A stretch of DNA of 64,000 bases from Marinobacter subterrani (GTDB lineage: Bacteria; Pseudomonadota; Gammaproteobacteria; Pseudomonadales; Oleiphilaceae), in NCBI RefSeq assembly GCF_001045555.1, contig NZ_LFBU01000001.1, positions 2,604,001-2,668,000 of the forward strand, in the 5' to 3' direction. A program made the position numbers and the translations under genes. Shown one piece after another: positions 36,618-43,172 of this stretch (positions are counted from its first letter, which is position 1; each line of letters begins with the position of its first letter). The notes under the pieces were generated by a model. It was not told where the DNA came from, ran no database searches, and saw only the letters and a program-made list of their open reading frames with translations.

Positions 36618-36943
36618 GGTTGCGTCTCCGTGACGGTGGGAAGATCCAGGTGGCCGCAGTCCCAGGCGTCCCGCAGTTGTATAAGGCGGTCAAAGGCCGG
36701 GCTGTGATGGCCGCTGGCTTCCAGTTCGTGGATCAGGGCGTCGGTGAAGCCGGCTTTGCAGCGGGCCATATAGTCGCACGGGTAGTCGGTGCGGACTTCC
36801 TGCAGGTGGCTCAGGCGCTGCAGGAGATTGTCAAAAAGGCCTTCCAGAGCCTGGGCAGTGAGCGCAGAGGACGGACGAGGGCCCTGGAAGGCAAAACTGG
36901 CCGTATTGATGGCTTTGCTGGTGTCGTGGCGGTGGTATCTCAT
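36614..36943 (-). CDS. hypothetical phage protein, 109 residues
   Basis: A 109-residue, mainly helical protein (LTAQALEGLFDNLLQRLSHLQEV, ALIHELEAS) with His-rich ends and two cysteines. No family recognised. It sits in a chain of early genes linked by 4-bp ATGA overlaps on both sides. Confidence 0.6.
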   Translation of the reverse strand: MRYHRHDTSKAINTASFAFQGPRPSSALTAQALEGLFDNLLQRLSHLQEVRTDYPCDYMARCKAGFTDALIHELEASGHHSPAFDRLIQLRDAWDCGHLDLPTVTETQP

Positions 36944-37269
36944 GTCGGGACCCCCATGCCGTCGAGCTTGTACCGGGGAAATTTAGGGTGGTCTATGCAA
37001 CCGAGTTCCAGCCAGATCGGGTTGAAGTACTGGAGGCTCTTATCCAGGAATTGCTGGAACACTTCCTCTTCGGTGGCATACATGGGCACTTTCATCGGAA
37101 GGCCGTAACGCCAGCCGCAGGGAACAGACACGAAGTACTCCACTTCGTTATTGCGGAAGTCCCGATAGCCGGTGCGGTTAAATTGCAGGTACACGCGATT
37201 GTGTATCCGGGCAAAGGCACCGGGAGCCGTGGCATTGTCGAACAGGTCCAGGGTTTCGGCGGTATTCAT
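36940..37269 (-). CDS. hypothetical phage protein, 109 residues
   Basis: A 109-residue protein (MNTAETLDLFDNATAPGAF...) with aromatic-rich strands (VYLQFNRTGYRDFRNNEVEYFVSVPCGW) and a helix EEEVFQQFLDKSL. No family recognised. ATG 37269 is chosen because it overlaps the preceding stop as ATGA, like its neighbours. Confidence 0.6.
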   Translation of the reverse strand: MNTAETLDLFDNATAPGAFARIHNRVYLQFNRTGYRDFRNNEVEYFVSVPCGWRYGLPMKVPMYATEEEVFQQFLDKSLQYFNPIWLELGCIDHPKFPRYKLDGMGVPT

Positions 37270-37895
37270 GCGGCGGCCCCTTCTGACTTTACCGTCCACA
37301 CCCAGTTCCAGGCAGTGGCACCGTGGTAGGAGTCGCCGCCAATCGCGAGGTATTGGTTACCGCGACGGTCTACGGCTATACAGCACGGCTCCCATTCTTC
37401 AGGGCTTCGAAGTTCATTCATCCAGCCCGAGACCTGACCTTGAAACAGGACGACCACGCCTCGGCCCTGGAGCTGGGGGCGCTCGTCCAGGTACTTGCTT
37501 GCCAATTGGCGGTTCTGGGCGGCCAGTGCCGGGTCCACCGGAGACTGGGTGGCTTTGGATGCGTGTTCCGGGGCAGGTTTGATGGTCAGGCCCTGGAAGG
37601 GTTTAAAGGCTTGACCCAAGGCCCAGGCTTCGAAATCCACAACGGTGTGCTGGAGCGTGAAACGGGACAGGGCGTTTACCCAGTCCATGGTGTAGTTGTA
37701 GAGGCCGTCGTCCAGGCCGCTGAAGGCGGCAGCCATGCCTAACAGCTTGGTGATGCTGTCGCAGTACAGTTCCCATTGGCCGCTCTTGTAGAAGTCGAGA
37801 GCGCCTGTCACGACCACCCGGATTTCCTGGAACTTCTGCTCGCGAAGGTCCGGCGCGATCAGGCCGGGAAAGTGGTTGTGAAGATCCCAAGTCAT
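37266..37895 (-). CDS. hypothetical phage protein, 209 residues
   Basis: A 209-residue protein starting MTWDLHNHFPG. The first ~110 residues look helical (VVVTGALDFYKSGQWELYCDSITKLLGM); a Pro/Gln-rich linker follows, then a strand-rich C-terminal part (GRGVVVLFQGQVSGWMNEL ... CCIAVDRRGNQYLAIGGD). No family recognised. ATG 37895 overlaps the upstream gene by 4 bp; the frame is open to 38105 but that region codes for the excisionase-like protein in another frame. Confidence 0.65.
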   Translation of the reverse strand: MTWDLHNHFPGLIAPDLREQKFQEIRVVVTGALDFYKSGQWELYCDSITKLLGMAAAFSGLDDGLYNYTMDWVNALSRFTLQHTVVDFEAWALGQAFKPFQGLTIKPAPEHASKATQSPVDPALAAQNRQLASKYLDERPQLQGRGVVVLFQGQVSGWMNELRSPEEWEPCCIAVDRRGNQYLAIGGDSYHGATAWNWVWTVKSEGAAA

Positions 37896-38125
37896 TGCCA
37901 GTCCTCCTGGTCCAGGGCCTGCTGAGACAGGGCGGCAATGTTGACCATGCGCACCCGACCGATCTTGAGTGAAGGCAGATGTCCTTTTTCGATCTGGCCC
38001 CTGACCTGCCCTTCCGTTAAGCCCGTTAGCTGGGCGTCGCGGTCCTGGGTCATGACGGGGGTTGCGATCAGAATGATTTGCTTTTGCTCGTCCACTGTTT
38101 TGCACTCTGCTACACTGAAATCCAC
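37892..38125 (-). CDS. excisionase-like small DNA-binding protein
   Basis: Up to 77 residues. The C-terminal 50 (LTGLTEGQVRGQIEKGHLPSLKIGRVRMVNIAAL) has the winged-helix excisionase/MerR-like pattern: a helix-turn-helix, then a G-R-V-R-M-V wing binding DNA. First gene of the minus-strand phage operon and next to the repressor-like gene, where excisionase or Cro-like control proteins sit in Pf phages. The start is unsure: GTG 38125 is the outer limit, and internal starts have poor ribosome sites. Confidence 0.6.
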   Translation of the reverse strand: MDFSVAECKTVDEQKQIILIATPVMTQDRDAQLTGLTEGQVRGQIEKGHLPSLKIGRVRMVNIAALSQQALDQEDWQ

Positions 38126-38131
38126 TTATTC

Positions 38132-38188
38132 ACTCAGTAACTTCGACTAAGTACTGAGTACTTTTTACTTACTCTAGCAGAGTGAGTA
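38132..38188. promoter_or_regulatory. lysogeny-switch operators between phage operon and repressor
   Basis: Two dyads in the 86-bp divergent gap. The first is ACTCAGTA (38132-38139) with TACTGAGT (38152-38159). The second is a 23-bp near-perfect palindrome with arms TACTTACTCT and AGAGTGAGTA around AGC (38166-38188, one mismatch). Both share ACTC/GAGT half-sites. They are placed to control both the excisionase-first operon and the repressor gene. Confidence 0.65.
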
Positions 38189-38211
38189 CATTTTACTATT
38201 TTAAGTTAACT

Positions 38212-38478
38212 ATGATCAGAGAACGGATAATAGAAATCTTCGATGTACTCGACCTGACCTCCAAGCGAATGGAGGAGCTGACCGGGATCGACCGGTATAA
38301 ATGGGGAAACATTCGAGGGAAAAAACAGAAGGTGAACGAAGATTACCTGGAAGCTCTAAACCAGGTATTCCCGCAGTTTTCCTTCTGGATCATGACAGGA
38401 CAAACAATCCCGGAAGCCGGACAAATTAGTCCGGAGATGGAGAAAGCACGGAAAGAGAACAGCCTGAAAACAGGATAG
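38212..38478 (+). CDS. putative prophage repressor (Cro/CI-like)
   Basis: An 88-residue protein. It begins IRERIIEIFDVLDLTSKRMEELTGIDRYKWGNIRGKKQKVNEDYLEAL, which has the lambda-repressor-like HTH pattern in which the second helix reads TSKRMEELTGI and the recognition helix RYKWGNIRGK. It is the only plus-strand phage gene and faces the operon across palindromic operators, so it is the likely immunity repressor. ATG 38212 is used; an extension to 38182 would run through the operator. Confidence 0.7.
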   Translation: MIRERIIEIFDVLDLTSKRMEELTGIDRYKWGNIRGKKQKVNEDYLEALNQVFPQFSFWIMTGQTIPEAGQISPEMEKARKENSLKTG

Positions 38479-38820
38479 GTTTCAGCCTGGCGGCAAGAAT
38501 CGCCAGTTCCTGGTATGGAGACCGACGAGGGGAACGACAAGAACAAAAGGGCTAGCCGTCGTAGTGTGTGGTGACGGCTTCAGGCGACAACAAATCAACC
38601 GAATAGAACTAAGGAAATCGGAATTGTAAATCAGCTGACAACAGTTTAGATTTTAACCATGAATTAAAAACTGTAGACCGGAAACCAAGTTGGTCAGATG
38701 AAAATCACTAATAAAGGCTCTAAACGAATAACGATAAAAAACCTAATACTTATATTTTAATAAATTTTCAAGCCTCAAAAATTGAAACAAATCAGAGACT
38801 CTAAAATTTATAAACAAAAG
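38479..38820. other. gene-free junction between phage core and AT-rich cargo
   Basis: No credible gene. A 7-bp hairpin AGCCGTC/GACGGCT (38554-38560, 38573-38579) lacks a T-run. Base composition turns strongly AT-rich after ~38580. Bases 38692-38705 (GGTCAGATGAAAAT) match 14 consecutive bases of the host REP-like repeat. Confidence 0.5.
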
Positions 38821-39810
38821 TCACTGAAACTTGATTTGATACTTATAAAAAATCTTTTCAAACTCCAAGAACCATTCTGTACGAACAATATCGCCGAGAC
38901 AACTGTCATCGTCAATCAAGTTCAACAAACGCTTTCTATCCAAAAGAACATTACCACTTACACCCCTAATATTTTTCCACTGGCCAGTAGAATCCCGATA
39001 GCAGATAGGAATGAACACAACATTAAGTGGATTCTGTGATAACGAGAAAAAAGGTCTAAAACTCTCTGGGTGAGCTTCGAATGTTTTAGACGGCCAATCA
39101 TCTTCTCTAGCAGCACACTGACCAAAGAATGCCATAGTGCTGGGGGCCTCGTCTGGAAAAGGATAAACCCCAACAACATCCAGCCCACCATCTCCTGCGT
39201 GGCTCTGATCTCTACAATACTCTTCGTGAACACTTAAAGCCTTTAGCAACCCACCAAGACAAATCAAAGCTTCTCTAGCATCTGTGCCAAAAACAGTTTT
39301 ACGATCATTTGAATTCGCGTCAAAATTAAATATCGACCACTCCCCAGGGAGCATGAAGCGACTAGCCAGCACACATATTTCGGTGAAACAAGCGGCCCAC
39401 TTCCCTCTGTGGGATCTTTGAAACGACCGCAACCTGGAACAAGCTAAAAGAAAGGTATAAGCCCGATGCGAATTTTCGAGTTGAGGCTTCAAGCGAATAC
39501 TCCTACCTGAAACCAGAAAGGGATAGGAGGCCCCGAAATGCGCTTCCCGGAACTCAAAATGAGTCCAGAGATCCTCAATTCGCCTCTGTTTATGAAGCTT
39601 TTTCTCCGCATCGTCTTCTAGAGAATCGAGTTCTTCCTCGTCCTTGATTTCTTCAGGATGAATAGCACTATCGCGAATCAAATCGTCTACATCTGCGGGC
39701 GTGTAACCAACGTAAGCGCCACCAGAAACCAAGAGGATCAACTCAACGACATCTGCTAGCAAATGAGGAGTACCGGGATGTAACTCTCCAAGCTCAAAAC
39801 GCATCGTCAT
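38821..39810 (-). CDS. nuclease-like protein of a methyltransferase-ParB-nuclease cargo
   Basis: A 329-residue protein with no name I can assign. The C-terminal half has GDGGLDVVGVYPF (Asp207, Asp211) followed by FFGQCAAREDDW (Gln231), and an upstream helix with Glu144 (FTEICVLASRF). This order, Glu ... D-GGLD ... GQxx, resembles Mrr-like PD-(D/E)xK restriction nucleases that use a Q-x-K third motif, but the lysine position is not kept. I recall this GQCA-x-x-x-x-W motif from uncharacterised proteins beside methyltransferases; that is memory, not a search. It overlaps the ParB-like gene by 17 bp and is AT-rich. Confidence 0.55.
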   Translation of the reverse strand: MTMRFELGELHPGTPHLLADVVELILLVSGGAYVGYTPADVDDLIRDSAIHPEEIKDEEELDSLEDDAEKKLHKQRRIEDLWTHFEFREAHFGASYPFLVSGRSIRLKPQLENSHRAYTFLLACSRLRSFQRSHRGKWAACFTEICVLASRFMLPGEWSIFNFDANSNDRKTVFGTDAREALICLGGLLKALSVHEEYCRDQSHAGDGGLDVVGVYPFPDEAPSTMAFFGQCAAREDDWPSKTFEAHPESFRPFFSLSQNPLNVVFIPICYRDSTGQWKNIRGVSGNVLLDRKRLLNLIDDDSCLGDIVRTEWFLEFEKIFYKYQIKFQ

Positions 39811-40951
39811 CCTCAGACGCTTGTCTTTGCTTATCTTTTAAGGTATTCCCAATTAACTTGATATTTTCTCGCATACTTCGAGCCAATTCCAAGAGCTCAT
39901 CCTCATATCTTACATGCGCGACAACAGAGGCAGCTTGAGATATAAGAGCTTCGGCTTCATACAAAGACTGTTTCAAGTCCTCAGTCACGCCCTCAGTTTG
40001 CCTGTGAGCGTATTCAAGGCTTGCGCCATCTATCAATATCTTCGTTGCTTTTTCGTTCTTTAGAACATGCGAAAGCTGCCTGATATTTCTTGACTCACCT
40101 AAAACACTCTTACCATTTTCCTTCTTCTCATATATCCACCTACAAAGCTGATATAAGTTACGAACATCTATAACACCTTGATTTATTATCGGATGGACTG
40201 GAAAAAAATCGCCGTTATCATCCTCTTCACAAATCCCAACATAACGACCAATATTACTGTCATTTATGGCCGTCATTAGTACGCCAAACTTTATAGATGA
40301 CTCACTTAAACCAGGAATTCCAAAATAGCCGTTTTCCTCAATGACTCTATACGCAGCCAATGCATCCAAGTTACGCTTTATATGATCGTAACGGGAACCG
40401 ATTTGCTTCGCCACAAACCTGTAACGATCTTCGGGAGAGTCAGCCTCACTGGAGAGAACAAACAATTCAAATATATACCTAGCTTTTGCAAGAGGCTCCC
40501 ACTCTTTAACACCAGTAATGTGCCTATAACCTAAATAAGGTATTACTGCCTCACGAGAGTCACGCACAATAACCGGGATGGTGCTAGGACGATGAATCGC
40601 ATTATCGTATATTTCACGTAGTCTTAAACCCGGATGCTCAATTATATCTATATCTTGAAGTATTTTAACTGCGGTCAATCGCCGATTACCCTCAACAACC
40701 ACGTATTTTTGAGTATCATCACCGCCTTCTTTTTCTGAGCCAGAAGGATGCGGAACAGCGATAACCGGCTCGCCGGCAAAGTAGCCGTTTTGAGCAATAG
40801 CGCTTACCAAGTCTTCAATACTTGTCTGGGACGCCATATAGCCCAAGATTTCCCGATCCGTTCTCTCTATAGACTCAGGTAGCCTCGGATTCCTCGGATC
40901 AAGCAAGAGGTCATTGATATCAACATATTGAATCTCATGATCTTGAGACAT
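39794..40951 (-). CDS. ParB/sulfiredoxin-fold protein, cargo gene
   Basis: A 385-residue protein. The N-terminal ~110 residues follow the ParB/Srx fold: VDINDLLLDPRNPRLP, a helix IEDLVSAIAQNGYF, EPVIAVP and VVVEGNRRLTAVKIL (EGNRR at 87-91, the nucleotide-binding box of the family). The rest is helical, with an HTH-like stretch (RFVAKQIGSRYDHIKRNLDALAAYRVI) and a C-terminal coiled segment. Chromosome-partition ParB is unlikely, as no ParA adjoins it. ParB-fold proteins of this type occur in restriction and defence loci as CTP/ATP-dependent or DNA-loading factors; its role here is inferred from its neighbours. Confidence 0.75.
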   Translation of the reverse strand: MSQDHEIQYVDINDLLLDPRNPRLPESIERTDREILGYMASQTSIEDLVSAIAQNGYFAGEPVIAVPHPSGSEKEGGDDTQKYVVVEGNRRLTAVKILQDIDIIEHPGLRLREIYDNAIHRPSTIPVIVRDSREAVIPYLGYRHITGVKEWEPLAKARYIFELFVLSSEADSPEDRYRFVAKQIGSRYDHIKRNLDALAAYRVIEENGYFGIPGLSESSIKFGVLMTAINDSNIGRYVGICEEDDNGDFFPVHPIINQGVIDVRNLYQLCRWIYEKKENGKSVLGESRNIRQLSHVLKNEKATKILIDGASLEYAHRQTEGVTEDLKQSLYEAEALISQAASVVAHVRYEDELLELARSMRENIKLIGNTLKDKQRQASEDDDAF

Positions 40952-40974
40952 AAGGAAACGATCCCACGAACGAA

Positions 40975-41913
40975 TTAATTAATTATATCAACTATTTTTC
41001 GACTGACAGACTCGAAGAGTTGAGGAGGAACAGCATTGCCCACGACTCTATACTTTTCCCGCAATGATGCCGTTTCAGGAAAAACCATTGACTTAGGAAA
41101 CCCCTGGAGCCTCGCCGCCTCTCTGAAAGAAAAGCGTCTTGCAGGCCGATCTTCGGACCAAACCCACTTATCAGTGTGAATTCGCGTAAGGCTCGGACTG
41201 ACAGGGTGCAGGGGCATATGACGAGGGTGACTGACTATAGTTTTGCTCGTTTCGCCCCAGTCTCTTCTTCTGTTTCTAGATAGGTAATACCAGTGAAAAG
41301 GCTCCGTCCAATACTCCCCTTCAGGCCAATCGGGTAAATCACCTATAGCTTCCCTTATCGTTACGTACCCACTCTGTTTCTTCGGACCGTGGGTCGCCTC
41401 GGGAAAAACGAAGGGGCAGCCAATGTCAGAGCGAAGGCCGACAATGAGAATTCTTTTTCGCTCCTGCGGAGTTCCGTAATCCGCCGAGTTCATTATTTCC
41501 CAAGACACCCGATAACCACAAAAGCGAAACTGTGTGATCTGGGCACGCAGAAGATGAGAAAAATCCGCTCTTTGCATTCCAGAAACGTTCTCGACAACAA
41601 AGGCTTTGGGCTTTATTTCTTTAAGTGCCCTTACGAATTGCCGGTAAAGGTAATTGACTTTACGATCAGCCTTTCTGGCGCCACCTTGGCTAAACCCTTG
41701 GCACGGATAACAACCAACTAAAAGATCAGCTTTCGGAAAGGATTCTATATCAGCGACATCATTTACCTGATAATCCGTTTCGGGAAGGTTTGCGAGGTAC
41801 ACGTCTCTCGCGTATGGCAGAACATCGTTCGCAAACTTTACTTCCACACCGGCCTGGTGAAGTCCAAAGTCTGAACCTCCACAACCAGTAAACAGTGAAA
41901 CCGCCGTAACCAT
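40975..41913 (-). CDS. DNA (cytosine-5-)-methyltransferase, cargo gene
   Basis: A 312-residue C5-cytosine methyltransferase, complete by motif: I SLFTGCGGSDFGL (SAM binding), IV GCYPCQGFSQGG (catalytic Cys), VI VVENVSGM (Glu), VIII QERKRILIVGL, IX with the FSFREAARLQGFP block, and X VVGNAVPPQLF. The target-recognition region between VIII and IX is ~100 residues, which predicts one short recognition site. First gene of a three-gene, AT-rich minus-strand unit at the right end of the prophage, with a 23-bp gap to the ParB-like gene. It probably protects host and phage double-stranded DNA from a partner nuclease. Confidence 0.92.
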   Translation of the reverse strand: MVTAVSLFTGCGGSDFGLHQAGVEVKFANDVLPYARDVYLANLPETDYQVNDVADIESFPKADLLVGCYPCQGFSQGGARKADRKVNYLYRQFVRALKEIKPKAFVVENVSGMQRADFSHLLRAQITQFRFCGYRVSWEIMNSADYGTPQERKRILIVGLRSDIGCPFVFPEATHGPKKQSGYVTIREAIGDLPDWPEGEYWTEPFHWYYLSRNRRRDWGETSKTIVSHPRHMPLHPVSPSLTRIHTDKWVWSEDRPARRFSFREAARLQGFPKSMVFPETASLREKYRVVGNAVPPQLFESVSRKIVDIIN

Positions 41914-42289
41914 GGATAAGCGCCCTAAACCTATGATATTTCGATATTATAGACTACAACCGCCAAAACGGCCAGTCCGAGACAGGTAGCGTAGGCGAGA
42001 CCAGCATACGGAATAAACGGCAAAACCGAAACTTGAATTCAAAAAAGCGAATATTGGGCAAAAACGTCAACACCAGTCCAGTGTTTCTGATTAAGCAGAC
42101 GACGTTAGAGGTTGACTCAGCATCAGCGGACTTTGAAGCGTTCTGGCACCGAATACCGTGGAACATTTAGATGCACCGGTGTCCTCAGAGTGTCCACGCC
42201 CTTGCGCTTTTAAGTGGTTATGTGTGGCACTGTTTTTCCGTAAGTACCTGATTGTGCAACCATGTGGAATTTTATGACGGTCTAGCATA
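41914..42289. other. gene-free right end of the prophage
   Basis: A 376-bp AT-rich stretch between the methyltransferase start and attR. A TATAAT-like -10 on the minus strand (about 41946-41951), ~33 bp before the methyltransferase start, may belong to its promoter; no clear -35 was seen. The open frames here have no protein-like character. Confidence 0.4.
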
Positions 42290-42345
42290 GGATTGAAAAT
42301 CCCCGTGTCGGTGGTTCGATTCCGCCTCCGGGCACCAAGATTCAA
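42290..42345 (+). repeat. attR: 56-bp direct repeat (3' part of tRNA-Phe)
   Basis: Identical to 29514-29569. It is the displaced 3' half of the original host tRNA-Phe, starting in the anticodon stem and lacking the 5' half, so it is not a working tRNA gene. Confidence 0.95.
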
Positions 42346-42351
42346 TAACTT

Positions 42352-42371
42352 AGCCCGCCCTTGTGCGGGCT
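42352..42371 (+). terminator. original host tRNA-Phe terminator, now orphaned
   Basis: Perfect 7-bp stem AGCCCGC/GCGGGCT with loop CCTTGT followed by TTTGTTGTTT. It matches the hairpin behind the restored tRNA at 29576 apart from loop and stem substitutions, and also separates the attR side from convergent dgkA. Confidence 0.8.
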
Positions 42372-42392
42372 TTGTTGTTTCTCGGGCTGCAT

Positions 42393-42782
42393 CTACACAA
42401 GAATAACCAGCCACGCCACCACAATCATCACGAGCCCCACGAACTGGGCCGCACTTCCCATGTCCTTGGCATCTTTGGACAGCGGGTGAAGGTCCAGGGA
42501 AACGCGGTCCACCGTGTTTTCAATGGCGGTGTTCAGCAGCTCGATTGCCAGCGACAACAGGGGAACCACCATCAGAATGGCGCGCTCGGCCCGGGTAATA
42601 TCGAGCGAAAGTGCAATAGGCTGCAGGATAACGTTAATCAGCACCAGCTGCCGAAACGCGGCTTCTTTGAGGAATGCCGCTTTGAAGCCCATCATGGAAT
42701 AGCTGGTGGCCCGCAGAATGCGGAGCACACCTTTCTGACCTTTCAGGGAGGATGCATTCCCGGAGTTGAGTAAATCAGACAT
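42393..42782 (-). CDS. dgkA: diacylglycerol kinase
   Basis: A 129-residue integral membrane kinase that phosphorylates diacylglycerol for phospholipid recycling. Three membrane segments are visible, and the catalytic signature LLNTAIENTVDRV (family ExxN-T-A-I-E-x-x-x-D) is intact. The N terminus LKGQKGVLRILRATSYSMMGFKAAF is the amphipathic surface helix. It is the first host gene after the prophage and was the original neighbour of tRNA-Phe. Confidence 0.94.
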   Translation of the reverse strand: MSDLLNSGNASSLKGQKGVLRILRATSYSMMGFKAAFLKEAAFRQLVLINVILQPIALSLDITRAERAILMVVPLLSLAIELLNTAIENTVDRVSLDLHPLSKDAKDMGSAAQFVGLVMIVVAWLVILV

Positions 42783-42828
42783 AAACGATGAAAACTCTAT
42801 AGAGGAAGGATTTTCGTAACACCACCCA

Positions 42829-42984
42829 TCAGGCAGCCTTGCGAAAATCCTCCATCCGAACGGTCTTGTCGCGCTGGCGGCGGTACCTGGTTTTATCCTC
42901 GACCACTCGCATCTGATATTTGGGAGTCTTCAGATCACGCTTGATAGCGCTTTCCTGTATGGGCTTTGCCCGCTTTCTGGCCAT
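42829..42984 (-). CDS. small basic protein, possibly ribosome-rescue factor ArfA
   Basis: A 51-residue, very basic protein (MARKRAKPIQESAIKRDLKT...) with a clear AGGAGA ribosome site before ATG 42984. The pattern of a short polar start, AIKRDLKTPKYQMRVVEDK, then a basic YRR tail resembles ArfA proteins, which recruit RF2 to stalled ribosomes. The K-G-K-G-S-Y motif of E. coli ArfA is replaced by DKTRYRRQ, so the assignment is tentative. It lies 46 bp upstream of dgkA on the same strand. Confidence 0.5.
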   Translation of the reverse strand: MARKRAKPIQESAIKRDLKTPKYQMRVVEDKTRYRRQRDKTVRMEDFRKAA

Positions 42985-43172
42985 GGGATGTCTCCTTGTG
43001 GCAGGTTTTAACAACTGAACCCGGATTCTATCAGGTTATAGAACTATTTTTCCGCCGGCATTATCCGCAATACCGCTCACTCAGCCAGCGCATTTATACC
43101 TATTGCCGGAACCTGTGGCACCATTGATTCTTGTGTCGCCGGAACGGCGGTTAATCATGAGGAGTTACTGAG

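Larger units (their letters stand above)
29514..42345. mobile_element. Pf-type filamentous prophage with cargo, integrated in tRNA-Phe
   Basis: A 12.8-kb element between 56-bp direct repeats. The minus-strand gene order, ssb-like, small membrane proteins, major coat, pIII-like, pVI-like, Zot, replication initiator, integrase, mirrors the Pseudomonas Pf4 order PA0720-PA0728. A divergent repressor-like gene and palindromes form a lysogeny switch. No secretin gene was seen, which is usual for Pf-type phages that borrow a host secretin. The right ~3.3 kb (about 38.6-42.3 kb) is visibly more AT-rich and carries a methyltransferase, a ParB-like protein and a nuclease-like protein. All phage core genes appear intact, so the element may be able to excise. 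Confidence 0.92.

Noticed and set aside
36155..37108. 317-codon plus-strand frame in the prophage early block
   Set aside because: Runs against several ATGA-coupled minus-strand genes and across the hairpin region; composition is that of a shadow frame.
38554..38579. Intrinsic terminator after the repressor-like gene
   Set aside because: A 7-bp stem exists but no T-run follows it; kept only as a hairpin note.
39794..40951. Chromosome or plasmid partition ParB
   Set aside because: No ParA neighbour or parS-like repeats; the gene is coupled to a methyltransferase and a nuclease-like gene instead.
41954..42166. Small protein gene at the right end of the prophage
   Set aside because: The 70-codon frame lacks a ribosome site and reads as random residues; treated as non-coding.
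42290..42336. Second tRNA-Phe gene
   Set aside because: Only the 3' half from the anticodon stem is present; the bases to its left do not form a D arm or acceptor strand.
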